A stretch of DNA of 64,000 nt from positions 62,001 to 126,000 of the forward strand of contig NZ_RKLV01000001.1 of assembly GCF_026242195.1 (NCBI RefSeq), read 5' to 3'. Both the position numbers and the translations under genes were made by a program. The first letter of the stretch is position 1. Each line of letters begins with the position of its first letter. The DNA comes from Halorutilus salinus (GTDB taxonomy: Archaea > Halobacteriota > Halobacteria > Halobacteriales > Halorutilaceae). This document shows positions 33,435 to 42,949 of this stretch, piece by piece. The notes beneath the pieces are model-generated. The model worked only from the letters and a program-made list of their open reading frames with translations. It did not search any database and was not told the origin of the DNA.

Positions 33435-34733
33435 ATGGAATTACGGCGTACTGTACAGGTCAAGCTTGACGTTGACGAATCCGACGAGGAACGTCTACGG
33501 GAGACGTTCAGAGCGTTCCGAGAAGCCTGTCAGTGCACCGTAGACTACGCATGGGACAACCGAACCGACGAAGGACAGATAGACACGCGCAAAACGTGGC
33601 TCCACAAACAGACCTACGACGACATCAAGGAACAGACAGGTCTCAACACCGGACTGATACAGAAGGCGCGTGACTACGCCGTAGACGCTCTTGAACAGGT
33701 AATCAGTCGGTGGAAAGAAGGCGAACAAGCCACGAAACCCACCTTCGGGAGTTGGTTCGTCGCCTACGACTACCGAACCATCACGTACACCGACGAAGGC
33801 TGTACACTCGCAACCAAGAACGGGCGTGTACAAGCTGACTTCGTGATAGACGAGACGGGCGAGAACCCGCAGACAGAGTACCTTTCCGAAAAGTGGGAAC
33901 GGAAAGAGGCGACGCTACACCACAGAGATGGTAACTACTACCTGCACATCTCGGTCGTAAAGGAAGAGGACGTAGGAGAAACCGAGAGCGGAACATCTCC
34001 AAGCGGGAGCTTGGATGGCTCGCAAATCTCCGATTTGCGAACGGTTCTCGGTGTAGACCTCAACAGCACAGGTAGTTTCGCCGTCACCTCCACGGGACGG
34101 TTCGTAGGCTCAACCGACCATATCAACCACGAACGCGACGAATACGAGAGTAGGCGTGCGTCACTCCAACAGAACGGTTCACGTCGCGCTCACGAGGTCA
34201 TAGAACGTATAGGCGACCGTTTCAGCCGGTGGAGTAATCAGAAGCTCCACGAGTGGGCTAACGAGGTCGTAGAAGAGGCTGTACGCTACGACTGTTCTAC
34301 TATCGTGTTCGAGGAGCTTGACGGTATCCGTAACCATATCTCGAACAATAAGGAGTTTCAGCAGTGGGCGTTCAATCAGTTCGTCGCGTTCGTGGAGTAC
34401 AAAGCCGAAGAGTACGGCGTTTCTGTCGAGTCGGTGAATCCAGAGTACACGAGTCAGACCTGTTCTCGCTGTGGACACACCGAACGGAGTAACCGCAGGA
34501 CGAAACACGACTTTGAGTGTCGAGAGTGTGGGTACTCCGTAGACGCTGACTACAACGCTTCTAAGAACGTCGGTCTTCGTTACGTCCGTCGTGTGCAAAA
34601 GCCAGACGACGGACGGGCAACGTGTCAACTTGCCCTTAACTCCGGTACGCTGAAACCGAGTGAGGGTAGTTCCTCCACCGAGAGGTTAGAGGTTGAGTAC
34701 ACGGACAAGCCCTGTACGTCAACCGCAGATTGA
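33435..34733 (+). CDS. tnpB: TnpB RNA-guided endonuclease (IS605 family)
   Basis: A 432-residue TnpB/Fanzor-like nuclease. RuvC-like residues are visible: VLGVDLNSTG (Asp 208), IVFEELDGI (Glu 293) and VDADYNASKN (Asp 372). The zinc finger is C343-C346 and C362-C365 (CSRCG...CRECG). All three catalytic acids are intact, so it is likely active. It uses an RNA derived from the 3' end of the element (omega-RNA). Structured sequence follows the stop. Confidence 0.95.
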   Translation: MELRRTVQVKLDVDESDEERLRETFRAFREACQCTVDYAWDNRTDEGQIDTRKTWLHKQTYDDIKEQTGLNTGLIQKARDYAVDALEQVISRWKEGEQATKPTFGSWFVAYDYRTITYTDEGCTLATKNGRVQADFVIDETGENPQTEYLSEKWERKEATLHHRDGNYYLHISVVKEEDVGETESGTSPSGSLDGSQISDLRTVLGVDLNSTGSFAVTSTGRFVGSTDHINHERDEYESRRASLQQNGSRRAHEVIERIGDRFSRWSNQKLHEWANEVVEEAVRYDCSTIVFEELDGIRNHISNNKEFQQWAFNQFVAFVEYKAEEYGVSVESVNPEYTSQTCSRCGHTERSNRRTKHDFECRECGYSVDADYNASKNVGLRYVRRVQKPDDGRATCQLALNSGTLKPSEGSSSTERLEVEYTDKPCTSTAD

Positions 34734-34815
34734 CGTGCTCGTCAGAGCATCGCTCTGACGAACGCCCTCAACGAGCGAGGTCGTCAGACCGAGCGAAGTA
34801 GGGCGGGGTAGTTGA
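34600..34815 (+). ncRNA. Candidate omega-RNA (reRNA) and right end of the IS605 element
   Basis: The 3' part of tnpB and about 80 bp beyond should encode the guide RNA (family knowledge). After the stop are a hairpin cgtcagagc/gctctgacg (34740-34760), then the cgccct/agggcg stem at 34763-34805 with loop motifs caacgagcga and accga. gtagttgac follows, where the guide region would begin. The boundaries and the start of the RNA are estimates. The T-rich block at 34851-34857 lies just outside. Confidence 0.4.
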
Positions 34816-34830
34816 CCATCAGAGGCTGAG

Positions 34831-34857
34831 TACAACGGTCTGACGATGCCTTTTTTT
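34831..34857 (+). terminator. Possible terminator after the IS605 element
   Basis: A run of seven T (34851-34857) follows tctgacgatgcc. It suits an archaeal oligo-T terminator for the transposon transcript; the next gene starts at 34881. No strong stem is needed in archaea. Confidence 0.35.
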
Positions 34858-34880
34858 CGGCGGCGGCAGTACGTATATCC

Positions 34881-35492
34881 GTGAAACAGGTTCTCTCTGA
34901 CCCGGAGCGTTCGAAGATAAACACGGTAAACGACGAGGCGTTCTACGACAGCCCACGGTTCGTCACACACGCCGACGACGGCTTCATAGACCGTCTGACC
35001 GATACATACGGTTCTGTGCTCTCTACGGGGGACAGTGTATTCGACGCGATGAGTAGCTGGGTATCTCACCTCCCCGAAAAGAACTACGAGAGGGTTGTAG
35101 CACACGGACTCAATGAGGCAGAACTCACCGAGAACGAAGACGCCGATGAGTCTTTCTGTCAAAACCTCAACGAAGACCGGTCCCTACCGCTCAAAGACGG
35201 TTCGTTCGATGCTGTTCTTTGTGCCCTTTCGGTTCAGTATCTACAGTATCCCGGATCCGTTTTCTCTGAGTTCGGAAGGGTTCTCGAAGACGATGGGGTC
35301 TTGGTCGTCAGCTTCACCAACCGTATGTTTCCGAGGAAGGCGGTGAGGGCATGGAGAGAGACGGACATGGCAGGGAGGAAAGACATAGTTCGTTCGTACT
35401 GCTGTGCCGGAGGTATCGAGGTAGAAAGGGTAATAGAAGACCGACCGGAGACCGACCCGTTCGTCGCGGTGATAGCTCACCCGAAAATTTAA
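34881..35492 (+). CDS. Class I SAM-dependent methyltransferase
   Basis: A 203-residue protein starting GTG. It contains a Rossmann SAM-binding start with FDAMSSWVSHLPEKNYERVVAHGLN, then LPLKDGSFDAVLCALSVQYLQYP, EFGRVLEDDGVLVVSFTNRMFPRKA. The VLDLMSSWVSHLP-type motif I variant is known from a bacterial and haloarchaeal methyltransferase subfamily of unknown substrate. Its more AT-rich composition and position next to the IS605 unit suggest acquisition. Confidence 0.82.
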   Translation: MKQVLSDPERSKINTVNDEAFYDSPRFVTHADDGFIDRLTDTYGSVLSTGDSVFDAMSSWVSHLPEKNYERVVAHGLNEAELTENEDADESFCQNLNEDRSLPLKDGSFDAVLCALSVQYLQYPGSVFSEFGRVLEDDGVLVVSFTNRMFPRKAVRAWRETDMAGRKDIVRSYCCAGGIEVERVIEDRPETDPFVAVIAHPKI

Positions 35493-35580
35493 AGACACGA
35501 ACAAAACGGTCATTTCGACGCGGGCTTACCCTCCACCGGTCTTATGTATCCCCGTTCCGTATACGAACGGGGTAGAAATC

Positions 35581-36633
35581 ATGAAAGCCTTTGTAATGAA
35601 CGAGATAGGAGAGACAGGCTTCGCTGAAAAAGAAGTCCCGGAACCGGGTCCCAACGACGCGGTTGTACGTCCGACCAAGGGTCTCGTCTGTACGTCGGAT
35701 GTCCATACGTTACACGGTGCTATCGGCGAGCGCGAGAACCTCACCTTGGGTCACGAAACCGTCGGCGTCGTCGACGAGATCGGTGAGGAGGTCGACGGGT
35801 TCGAGGAGGGCGACCGTGTCGCTGTCGGCGCTATCACACCCGACTGGGACTCGCCCGCGGCGCAGGACGGACACCCTTCGCAGTCGAACGAGCCTCTTGG
35901 GGGTTGGAAGTTCGCAAACGTCAAGGACGGCACGTTTGCGGAGTACGTCCATGTCAACCAAGCCGACGCTAATATGGCGCGTATCCCCGACGGCGTTACC
36001 GACCACGAGGCTGTCTACGTCACCGACATGATGACCACCGGATTCATGGGTGCGGAGAACGCCGAGATACCCGTCGGCGGCACCGTAGCCGTCTTCGCAC
36101 AGGGACCCGTCGGTCTGATGGCGACCAAGGGCGCGCGTCTACAGGGCGCGGGGCGCGTAATCGCCGTAGAGACCGTCCCTAAGCGACAGGAGCTTGCGCG
36201 CGAGTACGGCGCGGACGATATAGTCGACTTTGACGACGGCGATCCTGTCGAACAGATACACGAACTCACAGACGGCGAGGGTGTAGACGCCGCGGTGGAG
36301 GCGTTAGGCACGAGCGGAACCTTCGAGCAGTGCGTCAAGGTCACCAAGGCGGGCGGTACGGTATCGAACGTCGGCTATCATGGCGAGGGCGAGTACGTCA
36401 ACATACCACGCGAGGAATGGGGCGTCGGTATGGCTGAGATAGACATCGCAACGGGTCTGTGCCCCGGCGGAAGTCTACGTCTCGAACGTCTTCTCCGCCT
36501 CCTCGAAAAGGATCGTCTCGATCCGACGCATATGACGACCCACGAGTTCGGATTCGACGAGATAGACGAGGCTTTCCGTCTGATGGAGACGAAGGAGGAC
36601 GGTATAATCAAGCCGCTTGTAGAGTTCGAGTAG
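35581..36633 (+). CDS. Zinc-dependent medium-chain alcohol dehydrogenase
   Basis: A 350-residue MDR protein of the secondary-alcohol dehydrogenase type. Catalytic zinc ligands lie in VCTSDVHT, LGHETVGVV and the later Asp of the TDMMTTG region. The four-Cys structural zinc lobe is missing, as in Thermoanaerobacter-type enzymes. Rossmann loop: GPVGLMATKGARLQGAG. NAD or NADP preference is not clear. Ends convergent with cdc48. Confidence 0.92.
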   Translation: MKAFVMNEIGETGFAEKEVPEPGPNDAVVRPTKGLVCTSDVHTLHGAIGERENLTLGHETVGVVDEIGEEVDGFEEGDRVAVGAITPDWDSPAAQDGHPSQSNEPLGGWKFANVKDGTFAEYVHVNQADANMARIPDGVTDHEAVYVTDMMTTGFMGAENAEIPVGGTVAVFAQGPVGLMATKGARLQGAGRVIAVETVPKRQELAREYGADDIVDFDDGDPVEQIHELTDGEGVDAAVEALGTSGTFEQCVKVTKAGGTVSNVGYHGEGEYVNIPREEWGVGMAEIDIATGLCPGGSLRLERLLRLLEKDRLDPTHMTTHEFGFDEIDEAFRLMETKEDGIIKPLVEFE

Positions 36634-36643
36634 ACCGCTCCGT

Positions 36644-38884
36644 CTACTGGAACGTCTTCTCCGTCGCACCCACCTCGTCGACTTCCTCGGAGCCGATCTC
36701 CTCAGCCATCTTTCTGTACTCCTCTATATCGTCCTCGTCGAGCGACGCCTTGATATCGTCAAGCGCCTCCTCGAAGTCGTCCGCCGTTATGAGGACGTTA
36801 CCCACAGCCTCGCCTATCTCGTCGGCTTCGACCGTACCGATGAAGCCGCGCATCGCGTTCATGCTCGCGGAACGCGCGAGCGCCTCTAGGTCGCTACCCG
36901 TGTAGCCCTCGGTACGTTCGGCGATACCGCCGAGGTCGACGCCTTCCGCAAGCGGCGAGCCGCGTGTATGTATCTCCAGAATCTCGCGCCGCGCCTCCTC
37001 GTCGGGAACCGGAACCTCGACGAGCGAGTCGAGGCGTCCCGGACGCAGGAGCGCCTTGTCGATACGGTCGGGGCGGTTGGTCGCCGCGATGACCTTGACG
37101 TTCTTCAGCTCCTCGATACCGTCAAGCTCCGTCAGGAGCTGTGAGACGACGCGCTCCGTCACCTGCGTGTCCATCGAACCGCCGCGTTCGGGCGCTATCG
37201 AGTCGATCTCGTCGAAGAAGATAACCGTAGGCGCGTTCTGGCGAGCCTTCTTGAAGACCTCACGTACGCCCTTCTCGCTCTCACCGACGTACTTGTTGAG
37301 TAGCTCGGGTCCTTTCACCGAGATAAAGTTGGAGTCGCTCGCGTTCGCAACCGCCTTCGCTAACAGCGTCTTACCCGTACCGGGCGGACCGTACATCAGT
37401 ATACCCTTGGGCGGTTCGGTGTCGAGCGCCTCGAAGACCTCCGGGTAGTCAAGGGGCCATTCGACAGCCTCGACGAGTTCCTGTTTTATATCTTCGAGAC
37501 CGCCCACGTCGTCGTACGTGACATCGGGAACCTCAACGAAGACCTCGCGCATAGCGCTTGGTTCGACCGCGCCCATCGCGTTCTCGAAGTCACCCACGGT
37601 CACCTCAAGATCTTCGAGAACCTCGGCGGGTATCTCCTCCTCGTCTATATCGATACGCGGACGTACGCGTCGGAGCGCCGACATCGCCGCCTCCTTTGTG
37701 AGCGAGGCTATATCCGCGCCCACGAATCCGTACGTCTGGTCGGCGTACTCGCCGAGTTCGACCCCGTCTGCAAGAGGCATGCTCCGTGAATGTATCTTTA
37801 GTATCTCCAGACGTCCGTCGCGGTCGGGGACACCGACCTCTATCTCGCGGTCGAACCGTCCGCCGCGTCTGAGGGCGTTGTCTACGGCATCGACACGGTT
37901 TGTCGCCGCGATTACGATAACGTCGCCGCGCGCCTCAAGACCGTCCATGAGCGAGAGTAACTGTGCGACGACGCGGCGCTCGACCTCACCCGAAACCTCG
38001 TCGCGTGACGGCGCGATCGAGTCGATCTCGTCTATGAAGATGACCGTAGGCGCGTTCTCCTCCGCCTCCTCGAAGATCTCACGTAGCTGTTCCTCGCTCT
38101 CGCCGTAGTACTTCGACATTATCTCAGGACCCGACACGGTCTCGAAATGCGCGTCGACCTCGTTCGCAACCGCCTTGGCTATCATCGTCTTACCCGTACC
38201 GGGCGGTCCGTGTAGAAGCACACCCTTGGGCGGTTCGATACCGAGGTTCTCGAAAAGCTCAGGATGGCGCAGGGGAAGCTCTATCATCTCACGAACCTGA
38301 TCGAGTTCGTCCTGAAGACCGCCTATATCCTCGTAGGTCACGTCGGGGACATCGCCGCGTTCGCCGTCGAACTCCTCCTCTGCGACCGGCTCGTTGTTCC
38401 AGCTGACCGCCGTCCCTTCACCGATGACGACGGTTCCCGAAGGACTCGTCGATGTCACTGCGAAGACGAGCGGCGTGTTGAGAAGACCCACCTTCATCCG
38501 CTGACCCTTCGTAACGGCGCGTCCTTCGAGCTTCTCCTTTAGCAGACGTTCCATGTACGCCTGACTCCCGCGTATACGGACGCTCTGTGTCGGCGCGACT
38601 GTTACGCTCTCCGCCTCCGACGCGTCGACCTGTGACACCACGACGTTGTCATCGATACCGACGCCGGCGCTCGAACGCGTCTCGCCGTCGATACGTATGA
38701 CGCCGTTGCCCGTGTCCTGCGAGTATCCGGGCCAGACCTTTGCAACCGTCTCGCGTTCGCCCTCTATCTCTACAACGTCACCGGACACGACACCGAGTTC
38801 ACGCATCGCGTCCTTGTCTACACGCGCTATACCCCTTCCGGCGTCGTCGGGTTTGACGCCTCCTACCTTTAGCTGTACTGACAT
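36644..38884 (-). CDS. cdc48: CDC48/VCP-type AAA+ ATPase
   Basis: A 746-residue protein: N-terminal double-psi barrel (about 1-180), D1 domain with GPPGTGKT Walker A and [12 protein letters not shown] Walker B, D2 with GPPGTGKT and [13 protein letters not shown], and a short acidic tail. Both ATPase modules keep all visible key motifs. It unfolds protein substrates for proteasomal degradation and membrane or complex remodelling in archaea. Confidence 0.97.
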   Translation of the reverse strand: MSVQLKVGGVKPDDAGRGIARVDKDAMRELGVVSGDVVEIEGERETVAKVWPGYSQDTGNGVIRIDGETRSSAGVGIDDNVVVSQVDASEAESVTVAPTQSVRIRGSQAYMERLLKEKLEGRAVTKGQRMKVGLLNTPLVFAVTSTSPSGTVVIGEGTAVSWNNEPVAEEEFDGERGDVPDVTYEDIGGLQDELDQVREMIELPLRHPELFENLGIEPPKGVLLHGPPGTGKTMIAKAVANEVDAHFETVSGPEIMSKYYGESEEQLREIFEEAEENAPTVIFIDEIDSIAPSRDEVSGEVERRVVAQLLSLMDGLEARGDVIVIAATNRVDAVDNALRRGGRFDREIEVGVPDRDGRLEILKIHSRSMPLADGVELGEYADQTYGFVGADIASLTKEAAMSALRRVRPRIDIDEEEIPAEVLEDLEVTVGDFENAMGAVEPSAMREVFVEVPDVTYDDVGGLEDIKQELVEAVEWPLDYPEVFEALDTEPPKGILMYGPPGTGKTLLAKAVANASDSNFISVKGPELLNKYVGESEKGVREVFKKARQNAPTVIFFDEIDSIAPERGGSMDTQVTERVVSQLLTELDGIEELKNVKVIAATNRPDRIDKALLRPGRLDSLVEVPVPDEEARREILEIHTRGSPLAEGVDLGGIAERTEGYTGSDLEALARSASMNAMRGFIGTVEADEIGEAVGNVLITADDFEEALDDIKASLDEDDIEEYRKMAEEIGSEEVDEVGATEKTFQ

Positions 38885-38998
38885 AGGTTAACCAAGAGTA
38901 AGTGTGGCTAACTAATAAACCTTTCGGCGAACAGGGTCTGACACCAAACCACCGGAACCGGACAAAAGCTTATCCGTTGACGGCGTGTTCGTAGCCGT

Positions 38999-39403
38999 AT
39001 GGGCGTAACCAACAAAGCCGGAGAGGAACCGCTCGTTAGTACACCCGAAAACCCCGTCGGCTACGTGATGGTACTCCTTGCCGTCGTGACTGGTGCCATA
39101 CATCTCCTCCTCGCGGTTAGCGTCATAAGCTTTAGTACCACGCTCGGCGTTCTGTTCGCTCTCAACGGTATAGGCTTCTTCGGCGGTACCGCCGTTTACT
39201 TCACGCGGTTCTGGCGGCGCGAACTCTACGTCGTCGCGGCTCTGTACGCGCTGGCTACGATCGTCGCCCTGTTCGTATTTCAGGGGTTCGGCGTCGAGGC
39301 GTTCTACAGACAGGGTAGCCTGAACCCGATGGCTGTGGTCTCCAAGGCTGTCGAGGTAGGTATCGTCGTCTGCGCCCTCTACCTCTACTCCGAGTCATCG
39401 TAA
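38999..39403 (+). CDS. Haloarchaeal four-helix membrane protein
   Basis: A 134-residue protein with a short soluble start (MGVTNKAGEEPLVSTPENPVG) and four membrane helices (about 21-42, 46-65, 74-93, 107-128) ending YLYSESS. The arrangement resembles small haloarchaeal DUF7475-like proteins, but this is weak. Divergent from cdc48. Function unknown. Confidence 0.7.
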   Translation: MGVTNKAGEEPLVSTPENPVGYVMVLLAVVTGAIHLLLAVSVISFSTTLGVLFALNGIGFFGGTAVYFTRFWRRELYVVAALYALATIVALFVFQGFGVEAFYRQGSLNPMAVVSKAVEVGIVVCALYLYSESS

Positions 39404-39441
39404 CCAGAACCTCTTAGTTCGTCGCGTTCCTTCGGCGTCCA

Positions 39442-39942
39442 ATGCCCGTCCATCCCGACCAGTCCGTCTCCGTCCTCGTCGATACGCAGAACATGTACCA
39501 CGCGGCGCAGAGCCTCTACTCCAACAACCTCGACTACTCGTCGGTTCTTGAGGAGGCGGCACGCGACAGACGTCTGAGGCGCGCGCTTGCGTACGTCGTA
39601 CGTACCGACAACGACGAGGAGGAGAGCTTCTTCGACGCTCTGACGCGTATAGGCTTTGAGACAAAGGTCAAGGAGATGAAACGTTACCCCGACGGGACGC
39701 GTAAGGCGAACTGGGACATGGGTATCGCTATCGACGCCATCACGTTCGCGCCCCATCTCGACGCCATGGTTCTGTGTACGGGAGACGGCGACTTTACGCG
39801 TCTCATTCACCATGTCCGTGAGAAAGGCGTGCGCGTCGAGATAATGGGGTTCGGCAGTAGCACGTCGTCGGATCTCGTCGAGGCGGCGGACGCCTTTATC
39901 GACATGTCCGACGAACCCCAAAGGTTCGTTCTCGGCTTCTAA
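39442..39942 (+). CDS. NYN-domain (LabA/DUF88) PIN-like nuclease
   Basis: A 166-residue protein. VSVLVDTQNMYHAAQSLY at the N-terminus supplies the first metal-binding Asp, and KANWDMGIAIDAITFA and VLCTGDGDFTRLIHHVREKGVRVEIMGFG provide the other acidic residues of the NYN/PIN active site. LabA/DUF88 proteins are RNA-cleaving or RNA-binding. Ends 4 bp into the convergent rhodanese gene. Confidence 0.9.
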   Translation: MPVHPDQSVSVLVDTQNMYHAAQSLYSNNLDYSSVLEEAARDRRLRRALAYVVRTDNDEEESFFDALTRIGFETKVKEMKRYPDGTRKANWDMGIAIDAITFAPHLDAMVLCTGDGDFTRLIHHVREKGVRVEIMGFGSSTSSDLVEAADAFIDMSDEPQRFVLGF

Positions 39943-40253
39943 CCGTCCTCTAACTCGTACTCCCAGTCGCGGTATCCGCCTTCGAGGTTCGCAATCTCGC
40001 CGTCGAATCCCTCGTACGACTCTATGAGACGCGCCGCCTGCTGTGAACTCTGACCGATCGGACACGCGACAACGATGTCGTCGCTCCATTCGTACTCGTC
40101 GATGCTCTCCGTGATCTTGTTGAAAGGCACGTTCTCAGCACCCGGTATATGTCCTTCCTCGAAGTTCCGTGGGTTACGTATGTCGATTATCTGTGGCGCG
40201 TCGCCGTCGTCTATGCTCCTCTTGAGATCTTCGGGCTGTATCTCGTCTACCAT
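39939..40253 (-). CDS. Rhodanese-domain protein
   Basis: A 104-residue single rhodanese domain: QIIDIRNPRNFEEGHIPGAENVPF and the active-site Cys in VACPIGQSSQQAARL. The start at 40253 (MVDEIQPEDL) is the first ATG before the fold. It transfers sulfane sulfur, perhaps in tRNA thiolation or Fe-S work. Confidence 0.92.
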   Translation of the reverse strand: MVDEIQPEDLKRSIDDGDAPQIIDIRNPRNFEEGHIPGAENVPFNKITESIDEYEWSDDIVVACPIGQSSQQAARLIESYEGFDGEIANLEGGYRDWEYELEDG

Positions 40254-40320
40254 TATGACCAAGGTTACGTAGCCAGCGTCATACTGTTTACGGATACGGC
40301 ACGTTCTGCCGTCGTCTCGT

Positions 40321-41184
40321 CTATAGACCCATCGCCTCAAACGGCGTTATACCGACGGCGTACGCCGCTATGAAGAAGCCCGCGATAGCGCCGCCGTTTA
40401 GAAGCGGCAGACCCGCGTGGGGCTCGCCCTCGGCGACCTTACGCATGAGGAAAACGAAGCCGACGAGAGCGCCGACGAGAGCGCCGACGGCGGGCGCGTA
40501 GCCGACGAAATGCGCCGCGCTCGCAACCAGAACGCCGGGGATGACGGCGTCACCGAGACCCATGTACAGTGCGTCGCTCTCGTCACCCTCGGTCACCTCG
40601 TCCGTCGCATCGACGAACGAGTAGCCCGCGCTACGCGGTACGACGAACATCACGGGTAGCTTGAGATCCATGACGCCGTCGGCGAGCGTTAGCATATGCT
40701 CCGTACGGTAGACGGCGACGGCGTCGTAGACTGCGAGTACGACGAGAAGCAGGAGAGCGGGGACGATCCCGAAGCTTATGCCGAAGATGCCTGCGCCCGC
40801 CGCACCCATAAGAACGCCCGCGGTGTCGACGACGTACCATTCGGGGTAGAAGGCGACGAGAGCCGCGACACCGACGCCACCTGCGACGGCGGCGGCGAAC
40901 GGTATGAGTGCGGAGAGCGCGTAGAAACACAGGACGCCGACGCTGGCGATGATCACGGCGCGTAGGACGATACCGTAGCCGAGACGGACGGCGAGTAGTA
41001 GGAAGCCCGTGAAGACGAGTATGGCGGCGAAGTAGATGACGGAGTTCGTCGGATCCTGAGCGTTCTCGGTCGCCTGAAGACCCGCGGCTTCGAACGACGG
41101 CACGAGAGCGATAGCGAGGAGTTCGACGGCGATGAAAAGCGCCGCCATACCGACGAAGGGAGCCACGTCACGTAGACCGGACAT
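40321..41184 (-). CDS. Presenilin-like A22-family membrane protease
   Basis: A 287-residue protein with nine or so membrane helices. The aspartyl-protease motifs of the presenilin/signal-peptide-peptidase superfamily are visible: a YD in LAVYDAVAVYRTEHML and GLGD in ALYMGLGDAVIPG, plus AGLPLLNGG near the C-terminus in place of the PAL motif. It is the archaeal PSH-type intramembrane protease. The start is uncertain: ATG at 41208 would add eight residues. Confidence 0.88.
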   Translation of the reverse strand: MSGLRDVAPFVGMAALFIAVELLAIALVPSFEAAGLQATENAQDPTNSVIYFAAILVFTGFLLLAVRLGYGIVLRAVIIASVGVLCFYALSALIPFAAAVAGGVGVAALVAFYPEWYVVDTAGVLMGAAGAGIFGISFGIVPALLLLVVLAVYDAVAVYRTEHMLTLADGVMDLKLPVMFVVPRSAGYSFVDATDEVTEGDESDALYMGLGDAVIPGVLVASAAHFVGYAPAVGALVGALVGFVFLMRKVAEGEPHAGLPLLNGGAIAGFFIAAYAVGITPFEAMGL

Positions 41185-41266
41185 GGGAGAAGGTGTCGTC
41201 GCCCGCATTTGTTCTTTCCGGTACCCCGACCAAAGGTAAGATCCGTGCGCGGCGCGTACTCAGAAC

Positions 41267-41880
41267 ATGCCTGTACGACGGTGCCCTAAACACGGATACT
41301 TCGACGGCGAAGCCTGTGACTGCGGTAGGGAGGGCGTCGGTATACTCGACGACGACCGCCGTCTACGTATCTCGAAGTTCCTCAGCGGCGTTCTACGCCA
41401 TTTCCCCGACGACGCCGGCGTAACCCTCGACAGAAACGGATGGGGTCGTACGGTGAGGTCGTCAAAGCCGTAACCGAACGTTACGACAGTGCGTGTTCCG
41501 AGGAGGTCGACGCTGTCGTCTCTACCGACCCGAAGGGGCGTTTCGACCGTGACGGCGGGGATATACGTGCCGCGTACGGACACTCGGTCGAAGTCTCGCT
41601 CGACGACGCCGACGGCGGTACGCCCGGAAGGCTCTACCACGGCACTGCGCGGGGTAACGTGGAGCCGATACTCGAAGAGGGTATCGTCCCGGTCGGACGT
41701 AACGAGGTCTACCTGTCCGAAACCGTCGACGAGGCGCGCAAGGTGGGCGAGCGCCACGGCGACCCCGTCGTCTTCGAGGTAGACGCGACAGGACTCGAAG
41801 CCGTCGAACGCGGCGACGGCGTCTACGCCGTAGAGACCGTACCTCCGGACGCCCTAAGCCTCGTCCAAGAGTTCGCGTAA
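41267..41880 (+). pseudogene. kptA: Probable RNA 2'-phosphotransferase, frameshifted
   Basis: The gene is split between two frames. The first part (41267-41473) starts MPVRRCPKHGYFDGEACDCG, a zinc-binding start, and continues RRLRISKFLSGVLRHFPDDAG. The second continues in another frame from about 41440 (GEVVKAVTERYDSACSEEVDAVVSTDPKGRF... LYHGTARGNVEPILEEG). At about 41441-41445 there is a run of four G; a fifth G would restore one continuous frame reading through GWG. KptA removes 2'-phosphates from tRNA after splicing. It may be a sequencing slip in the G run, a real mutation, or recoding. Confidence 0.85.
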
Positions 41881-42918
41881 CTCGGCGGTACGTTCTTCGA
41901 CCTCCTCCTTCTCCTCGCGGAGTTCGTCGAGTTCATCTTGGAGTTCGTCGACGCCCGCGCCCGCCTCCTCGCGTGCCACGAGAGCGCGCCGCATCTCGCC
42001 GTAGTCTCCGTTCGCCGCCATGTCGCGGACGCGCCGGAGCGCGGTCACCGTCCCGTCTTCGGCGAAGCCACGGACGAGTGAGATAAGTTCCTCGGCGCGA
42101 CGTAGGACGACGCCCTCTGATCCGTACGAAAGCTCGAAACGCTCCGCGCCCGCCGTCTCGAAGTACGTGTGCGGCACCGCCTCACGGAAGCCGTCTGTGT
42201 CGTCGACGTAGTGCGAGAGCTTAGCGTCGGACGAACCGGCGAGTTCGAGGACGCGGTCAACCGTCTCATCGTCGACGTAACGCGCGAGACGGGCGGCTGT
42301 ACCCTCCTCGACGGGAGCGTCGTCCACCAGAGGCGCGTCGTGCGTCCGTTCGCCGAGACGCGCAACCTCAACGGCGGGTGCGTCGCGTACGAAGCTTCCG
42401 AAGTCGTCACGCAACCGTTCGTTGTACCCTTCGACGGCTTCGCGTAACGCCGATACGTCGACGCCCTCGGCTTCGCGCGCCTTACGAAGCGCGTCCTCCT
42501 TCGCGGTTATCTCCCGTTCCAGCTCGTCGGCGCGGTGTTCTAGGTCGTTGAGTTCGTCGCCTAATGAGTCACCGAGTTCGAGGTAACGTTCGTACGTCTC
42601 GACGAAGCTACGGACATCGCTAAGGTCGTCGTTAGCCCGCCGGAAATGCTTGTCGCGTAGCGTGTTCGCGTCGAGACGCGAAAGCGCGGTCTCTATATCC
42701 TCTGCGCCGTAGACGTCCCCGATCCCTTCCTCTATATCTATGACGATGTTCTGGAACTCGACGAACCTCCTGAACTCGCCGTGTCCCGTCGCGTCCTCGC
42801 GGTACTCGTCGAAGGCATCGTCGATACGTCTGTACAGCTCCCGTGTCCTCTCCGCTTTCTCCTCACCGACCTCGCGTACCTCCGAACGTACCTCGCGGTA
42901 CTCCTCGATGCTTTCCAC
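41854..42918 (-). CDS. DUF7118-like coiled-coil protein
   Basis: A 354-residue protein starting GTG at 42918. It has strong coiled coils (about 1-60 and 110-150, then the C-terminal 320-352 with DELQDELDELREEKEEVEER) and a central globular region around SHYVDDTDGFREAVPHTYFE. This matches the haloarchaeal DUF7118-type layout. No function known. Overlaps the kptA end by 27 bp convergently. Confidence 0.72.
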   Translation of the reverse strand: MESIEEYREVRSEVREVGEEKAERTRELYRRIDDAFDEYREDATGHGEFRRFVEFQNIVIDIEEGIGDVYGAEDIETALSRLDANTLRDKHFRRANDDLSDVRSFVETYERYLELGDSLGDELNDLEHRADELEREITAKEDALRKAREAEGVDVSALREAVEGYNERLRDDFGSFVRDAPAVEVARLGERTHDAPLVDDAPVEEGTAARLARYVDDETVDRVLELAGSSDAKLSHYVDDTDGFREAVPHTYFETAGAERFELSYGSEGVVLRRAEELISLVRGFAEDGTVTALRRVRDMAANGDYGEMRRALVAREEAGAGVDELQDELDELREEKEEVEERTAELRELLDEA

Positions 42919-42949
42919 GCAACCGCTACGCGGACGCGTCGGAAGTAGG

